DNA from: Desulfobacterales bacterium HSG17
GTDB taxonomy: Bacteria; Desulfobacterota; Desulfobacteria; Desulfobacterales; Desulfococcaceae
Direction of reading: 5' to 3'
DNA: 26,334 bases
Assembly (NCBI GenBank): GCA_030377945.1
Contig: JAUCGD010000027.1
Location: 1-26,334, forward strand
Positions 16,190-25,600 of the stretch are shown piece after piece. The translations under genes and the position numbers were made by a program. The notes under the pieces were generated by a model. That model worked only from the letters and a program-made list of their open reading frames with translations. It was not told where the DNA came from and made no database searches. Every line of letters begins with the position of its first letter. The stretch's first letter is position 1.

Positions 16190-16831
16190 CTAGCGAATAA
16201 TTGCCTTCGCCACACTTTTTCGCGCTGATTCAACTGCACCTGTGCGATCTTTCACCTGCACATCAATATCCATCTTATTGATACTTACGGTTACATATTT
16301 TTTCAGATTATATTTTTCAATGATTTTATCAACTTTTTCTTTTATCTTCTTTTTATCCTGGAGTATACCGCGAGTTACCGATGATTTAACATTTTGAACT
16401 TCTTTTAAAGCCCCATTAAAAGCTGCCTCTTGAAGTTCCTGTTTGTCATTTATGCAAATGTCGAATTCATCATCGCTAAACACAAATGAGATTTGCTTAA
16501 AAACCTTGTACTTTTTCGCGAGATTTTCAAGCCTTTTTTGAATTTTAGCTTTACCTTTCAGTTTTCCGCCTTCAATAGTAGAACGAATTTCTTCAAGCAT
16601 CACAATTGTAGCATCTAAGAGTGCTTGTCGTTTGTGGGCCCGTTGCTTCATCAACTCAGAATTGCAGCAAACAACTAACCTTTCATTGGGATAATCAGGA
16701 GTGGCGATTTCAAAAAGATTTACTTCATCAAACAGGCCAAGCTGAATTTGTTCCTTTTTGACAAGCTTTTGGATTGAACCGGATTTTAATGCTGTGATCC
16801 AGTCAATTCCTTCGAGATGTTGCAGTTTCAA
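16190..16831 (-). pseudogene. Internal fragment of an IS1634/IS4-family transposase
   Basis: The 213-codon frame matches the middle-to-late part of IS1634-type transposases. It has EGIDWITALKSGSIQKL, then LGLFDEVNLFEIATPDYPNE with RLVVCCNSEL, then QRAHKRQALLDATIVMLEEI, the typical 'DW-tAL', 'sPdYPgERLvvC-N' and 'R-kR-eLL-AT' blocks. It begins after an in-frame TAG with only a TTG available. The N-terminal half with the first catalytic Asp region is missing, as is the C-terminal end, and no terminal inverted repeats are apparent nearby. It is a relic, showing past IS activity in the gap between the operon and the giant-protein genes. Confidence 0.82.
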
Positions 16832-16970
16832 AACAGACTAATATGTCAATAATAAATTTACTATTAAATTATATTACATGCCTACACAACACACCGACAT
16901 AAATATATTTTTATTAATAATATCGATTTATTAGATCTGATTTTGGCTGTATTTTTTAAGGAACTTCAGC

Positions 16971-19900
16971 TTAGAATAATGAAATTGAATTGATAAAACA
17001 TCCTGCACCTCCCACATTTTCAGATGGGGGCGGTTGAGGATAATATATTTCATTGCTGTTCTTGTTCGGCTGAGTCTCTTCAGGCATATCAATATCATCA
17101 TCTGCTATGACTTCATCAGGGGATGCAGTGAAAAACCTGACCGGGGGTGACCATTGAGATTCATTATTCTGATTATCATAGAATTTAACACGGCAATAAT
17201 ATTCAGAATTGTATGAAATTGCAGATTCAGGGATTAGAAAATCAGCCAGGTGTTCAGTTGTACTGATATCTGCAACAGGGCTTGAAAAGTCAGAAACAAT
17301 ACTTAACTGCCACCTGGTTTGAAGATGTGAATATCCTTCATGGGAATGTGTAAATAATGATGCTCTCAGTGTAAGGGGCAATAAAACTTTGTTTTCATCA
17401 TTTCCCGGATATATTATTTCCGGTTGAAGGGCTTGAATGATTTCTTTGACTGGTTCACCAGGGTCAGGTTTGTCATCAGAATCAGGTTCATCCGTATCTG
17501 TTTGAGGTGTGTCCGGTTCTTCAGTTTCTGGTTCTTCAGGCTCCGGTGTTTCAGGTTTTGGTGTTTCTTTTACTGTTATTTCTATTTCAGCGGTGCCAGA
17601 GTCACCGTTAAAGTCAGTGGCTGTAAATATAATATTGTATATACCGGGTTTATTAAAGATAATTTCTCCGGGGTTCAGCAATCCTGAATTTTCCGGTCCA
17701 TTGTCAAAATCCCAGTAATATAAAAAGGGCGGTTCTCCGTATACTACGCTGGCCGTTAAATTAACTGATTCTCCTGCTATGATTGTTAAATCTGAAGACG
17801 GAGATATTATATAAACAGATGGAATTGTGTTAACAGGTTCCGGTTCTGGTGGTGCAATTGGTATAAGTTTAAAATCCGTCTGTGCTATTCCTGCTTCATT
17901 TATATTTATCTGTGTTGTTATGGGTTCATATCCATCTGCGTTTATGCTTATTGAAAAGTTCCCAGGTTCCTGGATCATGAGAAAACGTCCGCCAGGACGG
18001 CTGACAGATGATGCATTGGCATCTGTTGTTACTATTGCACCTGTTACAGGAAGACCTGTTTGAAAATCTGTTATGCTGCCTTTAATAAATCCTCCAAGAG
18101 GTGCCTGGGGTCCGTAAATTTTAAGATCATATCCTGTTCCAGTACCTGAAATATCTGCATCATGATGGGCTATTCTCACATAGTATATTCCCTCAGCCTC
18201 ACATGTCCATGAAAGCAGTTCCCCTTTGCCTTCAAGATTGTCCTGCCATTGATCCTGCTGCATCAGTTGAGTAACTCTGTCGCTGGCAAACAGGGTTATG
18301 ACCGTATCGGTATTATTACCCGGATTTGTTGTTTCTATAACATATGGCTGTCTCGTAACAGCGTAAAACTGCACCCAGTCCTCATCTCCTGGCTCATGAA
18401 AATTATGGGTTTGAATTCCAGGAGTTTCAAACCCTTCTGAAAGACCGGCTGAGTTCAGGGTGATATAGCCTGCTTGAATGGCTGTATTATCATCTTCAAA
18501 AACATCAGGTGCAAACTCCTGGGTTATGACAGATGTTAGAGGTTCTGAAATGTTGCCCTGGGTATCGCGGACATATGCGGTTATCATATAGTCTCCGTAT
18601 GAAGTGAAACTATCATATGTTCCCTGGAAAAAGCCGGAATTGTTATCCAGTTCGATAGTTGGCAGATTTTCAATAGGATCTCCGGGAAACTGGAATTCAA
18701 CAGGCGGACTGATAACAGCCCAGACTTTTTCAATATTCCCTGTTGTATTAATATTTTCAATTTCAATGGAAGCGGAAACTTGCCCGTAAAGGCTTTGATT
18801 CGAAGATATTCCCTGTGCTGTGGGAGCATTTCCTGTCAGGAATATCCCGGTTCCCGGTACATTTTTTCTTGCCAGTATTCCGTCATATTTCTCATTGCCG
18901 ATTCCGTTTCCATTATCATCTATCTGGGGGGTCTGTGTTCCTGTTGCAAACCATATGGCATTTTTTGCATGAACAAAAGCTGTATATATACTTGAACCGT
19001 TGGCTATCCTGTTCCAAAAAAATTGTGAGAAGGAAATATCGCCGTTTGAAAAAAAATATGCGGTTTCAATTCCTGATGTGCTTGTTATAACTATGCGGTT
19101 TTTACCTTCAGGCGAAATCAGCTCAGGAATAAAGCTTGCTGATAAAGGTGCATCGTAAATTACAGCAATCTCTCCTGGAATTTTTTTCTGCAAGGCATCC
19201 AGCCATTTATCAAGGTTTTCAGCTTTAAGTTTTTCAGTTTGATTGAGGTTAAAGGCTTTGTCTTGTCCATTTCCAATAAGATAAAGGATCACATCTTTTG
19301 TATTGTTTTCCGCCCATGCACCCAATGCAAATTCCAGGTTGCTCAGGCTGGAAAAACCGTCAATTCCAGGGGAAAAAACTACACTGCTTAAAAAATAGAT
19401 ATCATCATCAGAATAACCCTGGAATTTAAGAGATTCATATGCAAGACCGGTGTTATTTTCAACAGCAGGCCAGAGAGAGTCGCTTTCAGTTCCGCCTGCT
19501 ACAATAACAGCTTTTCGATGCAGAGGATCATTAACACGGATACGGGTAAATGCAGGTGAGGAAGTATTGCCTTTGTTGTCTCTTGCATAAACTGCAATTT
19601 CATAGGTTCCGTTAAAGTTAAAATCATCATACACTGCTTCATAACGGCTTCCTTCATTTTGAGTATATTCAACAGACGGAAGTGACTGCACAGTATTGTT
19701 TGAATCTCCGGGAGAATATCCTGGCGGGCGGATTACTGCCCATACCCTTGCTATGCCGTCTTCATCTGTTACTGAGTCTGCCCGGAGTATGGCTGTATTT
19801 GTATTGATTATGTTCTGTTCAGGGGACACTTGGCCAATAACCGGGTTTTCCCCTGAAATCTGTGTGGCATTTCCAATGTATGTTTTCTGCGCTAAAACTC

Positions 19901-22340
19901 CGTCTGATGCATCAGAAATACCGTCTCCTGTATCGTCAATAAGCGGATTTTGATATTCCATTGTTTGGCTTATGGCGTTTTCTGCTGATTTAAATGCCTG
20001 GAAAACATCCTTGCCGTTAAAAATATCAGTCCAGAAATAGTTTGAAAAGGAAATAGAACCCTGTGTTACAAAATAGGCGCTTTCACCAGGAGATGTGCTG
20101 AAAAGGATAATCCTCTCTTTGCCGTCCGGCGGTTTAAGCTGTGAAAGGAAACTGCCGGATTCGCAGGCATCATAGATAAGGATAACCTTTGCAGAAGTCT
20201 GATTTTGCAAATCATCAAGCCATGAGTCAAGATCAGGTGCTGAAAGGTTTTCGTTTTTACTCATACGGAAAATATTGTTTCCGCCGTGGTCTGTTATGTA
20301 TAAAACCAGGGTTTGGGCATCTTTGCCCCAATCGGTTATGGCATTCCGAAGATTTGCTTTTGTCGGAATCCCGTCCACATCATCAGGTTTTCCGTTATTA
20401 TCCAGGTCAAGTTCGGTATCTTCTGTAAGATAAAATATGTCATCCTTTGTAAATCCCTGGTAATTTAAGGTACGATAGGCAAAGTTTGCACACATGCGAG
20501 TGGAATCCCAGAGATTATTACCTGTATATGGGCCGCCTCCTGCAACTATTATGGCCCTGAATGTCTGGGCAGAGTCTTTTAACTGAAATGCCTGAATGCG
20601 GTTATTTTCCGTATCTGACACATATATCATGCCATTTGAGCTTATGCAAAGATCATAGGGAAATTTAAATAATCCTGCACCTGAACCGAAATCTCCGAAA
20701 GATGTTAGAAAATTTCCATTTGAATCAAATTTTTGAATACGATTATTTCCATTATCTGCTACATAAATATTTTCATTTTCATCAATTGCCAGCCCGGTCG
20801 GAAGATCAAATTGCCCGTGTTGGTTTCCTGTTTCCCCCCATTTTTCAATAAATGTTCCATCCAGGTCAAATTTCTGGATACGATCCAGACTGTCTGATAC
20901 ATATATGAGTGAATCTGAGCCAGCTATTCCTTTTGGTTTATAGAATTCTCCAGGTTGAGTACCTTTTTTCCCCCAGTTTTTTATAAATATGCCTTCATAT
21001 GTTAATTTACATATCCTGTGATTTCCAGTATCCGCAATATATACATTGCCTTTGTCATCAACTCCGATACCTTCAGGGCTGTTAAACTGTGTTTCTCCAT
21101 CTCCAGGATTGAGCCATTGTGCAGAATAGTCTCCTGATGTGCTGAATTTTTGAACCCTGTTATTTGAAGTGTCTGTGACAAATATAAAACCATTGTAATA
21201 TGCAATACCAAAAGGTGTATCAAACTGCCCTGGTTCTGCACCAGGTTCACCCCATTGAGTTTGAAAAATACCTTCTTTGTTAAATTTTTGAATCCTGTTA
21301 TTATTTTTATCAACTACATAGATATTTCCATTTTCATCTTGTGAAATACCTGCCGGCCTTTCAAATTCACCGCTTTTTCCTCCCCTGCTTTCCCAGTTAG
21401 AAATAAATTTACCATCTTCAGTAAATTTCTGAATTCGAGCCTTTCCCTGGTCTGCAACATATAAATGCCCGTTTTTATCAACAGTTATTCCGGCTGGGGC
21501 ATAAAATTCTCCGTCTTTGCTTCCTTCTGTACCCCATTTATCAATAAAATTGCCTTGCAGGTCGAATTTCTGTATGCGGTCGTTTCGCATATCAACTGCA
21601 TATAAATATCCATTGTAAAACTCCAGTCCAAAAGGATAGTCAAACTGACCGTTTTCTTTTCCTTTGGTTCCCCATTTTTTTACAAACTCCACGGACAGTT
21701 TATTGCTAATATATTTTACATTAAACTTCTGAATGCAGTTCCTTTCCGTATCTGAAATAAAAAAAATACCATTGTTATCTGTTGCAATGCCTGAGGGAAA
21801 AAGAAATTCACCATTCCCTTCTCCTTTTTCGCCCCATTTTCCTATGACACTGCCCTCACTGTCAAATACATAAATACAGCTGTTATCCTTATCTGCTGCA
21901 TAAATATATCCTTTTTCATCGGTTTCCACAGAGAAAGGTGTGAACAAGCTTCCTTCTGCAAGCCCCCATTTCATAACAAATACGCCGTCTGAAGTATATT
22001 TTCGTATAAACCTGGTATCTGTTACATAAATAAAATCATCTGAGTCAGATGCTATGCCCTGGGGAGGGAAAAAGTAAGGCTCGTTTATTATATCCCACCT
22101 GGTTATAAACTGACCGTCTGCCGTAAATTTTTGAACCCTGAAATTTTCTGTGTCTGCAATATATACATAACCTCTACTGTCAGTAGTTAAATCCTGAGGA
22201 TGATTGAAATACCAGGGCTGCTGCAATGTTGGCCACATGCGGATAAATCTGTACTCTTCAGCAATTGTATAAACAGGATACAGCAATAAGATTATAAGGA
22301 TGTAATATATTGTTTTAATTATACTGTATAAAGGATTCAT
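16971..22340 (-). CDS. Giant secreted protein: 12 NHL repeats, one active-looking and one degenerate caspase-like domain, adhesion modules
   Basis: This 1789-residue exported protein has a signal peptide at about 1-26. Twelve NHL repeats (about 27-590; e.g. IYVADNGNNRIQKF) should form two six-bladed propellers. A C13/caspase-fold domain (about 590-810) has His685 in TDHGG and Cys726 in YDACESGSF. An Ig-like domain (about 820-940) and a second caspase-like domain (about 945-1160) follow, where the same positions are Asn1024 and Pro1065. Then come an Ig-like region, a PPC-type beta domain (about 1280-1410), a carboxypeptidase-regulatory-like domain (about 1415-1490) and a PKD domain (about 1510-1590). 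A Pro/Glu/Asp/Thr linker (about 1593-1628), an Fn3-like domain (about 1640-1745) and a tail ending GGAGCFINSISLF complete it. Acidic calcium-type loops flank the protease core. The ATG is preceded by GGGAG 9 nt away. It likely acts at or outside the cell surface; substrate unknown. Confidence 0.88.
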   Translation of the reverse strand: MNPLYSIIKTIYYILIILLLYPVYTIAEEYRFIRMWPTLQQPWYFNHPQDLTTDSRGYVYIADTENFRVQKFTADGQFITRWDIINEPYFFPPQGIASDSDDFIYVTDTRFIRKYTSDGVFVMKWGLAEGSLFTPFSVETDEKGYIYAADKDNSCIYVFDSEGSVIGKWGEKGEGNGEFLFPSGIATDNNGIFFISDTERNCIQKFNVKYISNKLSVEFVKKWGTKGKENGQFDYPFGLEFYNGYLYAVDMRNDRIQKFDLQGNFIDKWGTEGSKDGEFYAPAGITVDKNGHLYVADQGKARIQKFTEDGKFISNWESRGGKSGEFERPAGISQDENGNIYVVDKNNNRIQKFNKEGIFQTQWGEPGAEPGQFDTPFGIAYYNGFIFVTDTSNNRVQKFSTSGDYSAQWLNPGDGETQFNSPEGIGVDDKGNVYIADTGNHRICKLTYEGIFIKNWGKKGTQPGEFYKPKGIAGSDSLIYVSDSLDRIQKFDLDGTFIEKWGETGNQHGQFDLPTGLAIDENENIYVADNGNNRIQKFDSNGNFLTSFGDFGSGAGLFKFPYDLCISSNGMIYVSDTENNRIQAFQLKDSAQTFRAIIVAGGGPYTGNNLWDSTRMCANFAYRTLNYQGFTKDDIFYLTEDTELDLDNNGKPDDVDGIPTKANLRNAITDWGKDAQTLVLYITDHGGNNIFRMSKNENLSAPDLDSWLDDLQNQTSAKVILIYDACESGSFLSQLKPPDGKERIILFSTSPGESAYFVTQGSISFSNYFWTDIFNGKDVFQAFKSAENAISQTMEYQNPLIDDTGDGISDASDGVLAQKTYIGNATQISGENPVIGQVSPEQNIINTNTAILRADSVTDEDGIARVWAVIRPPGYSPGDSNNTVQSLPSVEYTQNEGSRYEAVYDDFNFNGTYEIAVYARDNKGNTSSPAFTRIRVNDPLHRKAVIVAGGTESDSLWPAVENNTGLAYESLKFQGYSDDDIYFLSSVVFSPGIDGFSSLSNLEFALGAWAENNTKDVILYLIGNGQDKAFNLNQTEKLKAENLDKWLDALQKKIPGEIAVIYDAPLSASFIPELISPEGKNRIVITSTSGIETAYFFSNGDISFSQFFWNRIANGSSIYTAFVHAKNAIWFATGTQTPQIDDNGNGIGNEKYDGILARKNVPGTGIFLTGNAPTAQGISSNQSLYGQVSASIEIENINTTGNIEKVWAVISPPVEFQFPGDPIENLPTIELDNNSGFFQGTYDSFTSYGDYMITAYVRDTQGNISEPLTSVITQEFAPDVFEDDNTAIQAGYITLNSAGLSEGFETPGIQTHNFHEPGDEDWVQFYAVTRQPYVIETTNPGNNTDTVITLFASDRVTQLMQQDQWQDNLEGKGELLSWTCEAEGIYYVRIAHHDADISGTGTGYDLKIYGPQAPLGGFIKGSITDFQTGLPVTGAIVTTDANASSVSRPGGRFLMIQEPGNFSISINADGYEPITTQININEAGIAQTDFKLIPIAPPEPEPVNTIPSVYIISPSSDLTIIAGESVNLTASVVYGEPPFLYYWDFDNGPENSGLLNPGEIIFNKPGIYNIIFTATDFNGDSGTAEIEITVKETPKPETPEPEEPETEEPDTPQTDTDEPDSDDKPDPGEPVKEIIQALQPEIIYPGNDENKVLLPLTLRASLFTHSHEGYSHLQTRWQLSIVSDFSSPVADISTTEHLADFLIPESAISYNSEYYCRVKFYDNQNNESQWSPPVRFFTASPDEVIADDDIDMPEETQPNKNSNEIYYPQPPPSENVGGAGCFINSISLF

Positions 22341-22681
22341 GATTCATTTCTCCCCTCCTGAAGCAATTTGGGACTAGCTTAAACTGTTTTATCAAAAGTT
22401 TAGCAGAAAAAGTGAGAATTTGCAAATAGGATTTAATGTGCTGAAAATATGTAGTTTTATTTAGTAGTAATCAGGTGGAGACGCATCGGCTCTCCCTGCA
22501 AAAGTATTGAAAGTGAATGCATTGCACCGGGAATACCGTGTAAAGAAATTCTTGATACGCATATCTGTGATTAATGGAAGAAAGAGCATAACTGCGGAAT
22601 ATGATCCGCAGTTATGCTTTTGTGGTTTTTATTAAGGTATTGAAAAAAATAGGTTCAATGCCTGACAGCTATTATATACTT
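22341..22681. other. Intergenic region between the two giant minus-strand genes
   Basis: No convincing gene lies in these 341 bases. The left end holds the ribosome binding region of the 1789-aa gene (GGAGGGGAG on the complement, about 22350-22358). The right end holds a strong hairpin (22585-22618). A cysteine-containing open frame on the plus strand (about 22458-22574) has no start codon or ribosome site and is treated as a possible relic. Confidence 0.6.
22585..22618. terminator. Strong hairpin terminator
   Basis: AGCATAACTGCGG (22585-22597) pairs perfectly with CCGCAGTTATGCT (22606-22618) around an 8-nt loop; A/T pairs extend the stem by about three positions. On the minus strand it lies 64 nt past the stop of the 1207-aa gene and is followed by a pyrimidine-rich CTTTCTTCC, so it most likely ends that transcript and isolates the 1789-aa gene as its own unit. 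Confidence 0.8.
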
Positions 22682-25600
22682 TTACAATCCCGATTGCTTT
22701 AAAGCATAAATGACCTCGTCAAGCCCAACCATGTTGTTCCCATTTACATCTACACCTGCTATCACATAATCCAGTCGAATTTCAGCAGATACATCTATTC
22801 CTGCCAGTACCTTCAAAGCAATGATTGCATCTTTCAAATCAATGCCTTTATCCTCATTTATATCACCAACGACAACAGCCGGTGTGCCTCCGCATTCTCG
22901 TTTAACACCAATTTGCAGCGGAATGGACTGATATCCTGATTTATCCTTTGCATAAACTGCAATTCGGTAAAAACCGTCAACATCCAAATCATCAAAAGTG
23001 GCTTTATATACTCCTTCCACTTCCAGATCGGAAAGTTTCCGTGTAGGTATAGCCGTGACAGGGTCAGTCTTATCCGTACTGCTGTCCGGGGGTAATACCC
23101 TGGCAAAAACCGAACTCACACCGTTTAAAGTAGTGATGTTTTCAGCTGTTACAATAACAGATTGCTCACATACCAGAGTTTCTGTGCTTACAGAAAGGTT
23201 TCCGATGGTCGGCGGAAGTGAGGCTGCCACCCTTCCCCTGCCTATTATTATATCATTTTCAAGAAGGCTTTGTGCAATATTGTCAGGCTTACCGTCGCCG
23301 TTTATATCAATCCATGCGGTCTGGTCATACTGCATATATGCCCTGCCATTTAAATATGCCTCATACAGCTTGCCTTTTGAAAAAACAGATTCCCAGAAAT
23401 GGTATGAAAAAGAGTGCCTGCCGCTGTTTAAAAACCAGGCTTTCTGATTTGTTGCTGTGCTTGTTACCACATACCGTTTGCTGTCAATACCTGAAGGCGG
23501 CAGAAAGTTTGATAAAAAGCTTCCTGAGATACAGGCGTCATAAATTAAAATTACATTGCATCCAATGGCGGTTTGCAGTTCATCAAGCGCTTCATCAATA
23601 TCTTTGGATGAAATGGGTTCGTCAATTCCTATTTGAAAAGAGTCGTTTCCGCCATGACCGCTCATGAAAATCAAAACTTCTTCAGGCGGTCCGCTGGCTG
23701 ATGTGTCCGGTACAGGGGTTTTTGCCCATGTTTCGATGGCGTACCCCAATTTTTCTCCAACTGCCTCATCGTCTTTATCATCAATGCCATCCCCGTCTAT
23801 ATCCACCGAATCTTCATGGGTAAGAAACTGGATCTGGTCATGGCCGTACCCCTGTGCATATAGTGTTTGATAAGCTTTTCGGGTAACGAGTTTTGTGGAG
23901 TTCCACAGGGTATTGCCGGGATAGGGGCCTCCGCCTGCAACAATGATTGCTCTTTTATTGAAGCGCTTAAATTGTTCAAAGCTGACTGCACCCTCAAGTT
24001 CGTATGGTGTTTCACCTGTTTTTACAACTTCCAGGCTGTATTGACCCACATCCGGTTGAGCCGGGATTATAAAAGAAATCTCTTTATTGTTAGTAATGGT
24101 GACTGGTGTAATTTCGAATTTTTCATCAATAATCGGTGTATCAGGCTGGGAATGATCCCTTCTGAATATATAAACCTGAATGCCTTCAGCAAATTGCTCA
24201 CCCCGCAGGGTAACCGCCAGTGCATCGTTTACCGTTCCGACATTGGGATAAGCGCCGGTAATTGTAAGAGGCGGTGTGTCATCATCCTTTATGGTAACCG
24301 ATACATCTTCAGGGTCGAAACCGCTGTAATATCCATCATCACTGATAACTGATTCGGTAATGATGACTGCATTCCTGTCTCCGTCCCATATACCGTCATC
24401 AACTGCGGTTATGGTGAGTGGTTGAGGGGTACTCCAGTTGTCAGGGGTGAAAGTAACGGTTGAAGGGCTTACCGTGCAGGCTTCCGGGTTGGAGGTAATC
24501 AGGTTTAGAATTACATTTGCTGTGGGTTTGTTTCCCTTTAAGCTGACGTTGACATTGCCGGAACTTTCGGGTTCACTTACGGTCAATGAAGCAGGATTGA
24601 TTTGAACCAGGTCTGTGTATGCGCTTCCGCTGATTCTAACATCGTCATATCTTGCTTTAATATAGCCTGATTCATCAGCATCAGCATAAACCCTTGCGGT
24701 CAAGTCATTCCAGTTAAAACTCGGCGGATATACAGGTGTTAAAATCGGGAACTTTTTTACTTCATCACCGCAACTGAAAATGATTTCCGAACCAATCAAT
24801 TGTATTGCCAAATAGTATTCCTGGTCAAAAGATATCGGAGTGGAAAATTCTTCTTTAACTATTGTTCGATAATCACTGTAATCCGGGCCACCATATGTTT
24901 CTGCATACGCACGCGCCGTAAGCTGCTCATTTTCATCAATTTGCAGAGCAATTTCTGCCCATACGTCCCCCTCTGTGCCATTATAGGGCAAACCGCTTCC
25001 TGGTCCCCTGCTAATGTTATAGGGTAAAAAACTTAGTCTTGCGACACCCCTGGCCCCTGGCTCCATTTCACTTCCGCTCTCTATCATAACTTTTGCGCCT
25101 ATATATGAAATATTATCCATATCCAGAAAGTATGCACGCATATTTGATCTTTCATCAATGCCTCTGGTAGCTAACCTGAGGCTGCCGTCTACAATTTCCC
25201 TGGTATTTTCGAATTCCGTCCATCTATAAGAATCAATTTTTTCCGATTCAAAGTCGTCGTATGGGGTTCCGTCCTTTGTTGTATAAACATCATCAACAAG
25301 AGCACTGATATATCCGTGCCACTGATTTCCGCCGTCTACACCATAATAAAGTGACTTATTTTTATCCGCATTTAAATTGACTTGAGATCCGAATTGATAA
25401 CTCAACTGATCATTATTGCACTTAAAAATAACTTCGGAATTCGTAATCTCAATTGAAAAGATGTATTCCTTATCAAGAGCAATAGAAGTCGGAAATGTCT
25501 GTTTGTAAAGATCTGCACCGCTTATTGCATCGACTTCTGCACTTGCTAATAGGTTATTATTGTGATCAAAAGTTAACTGTATGAAACAATCGAAATCTTC

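Noticed and set aside
16015..16200. 61-codon plus-strand frame between the small hypothetical gene and the transposase relic
   Set aside because: It has no ribosome site, unlikely composition, and overlaps intergenic sequence next to a degraded element.
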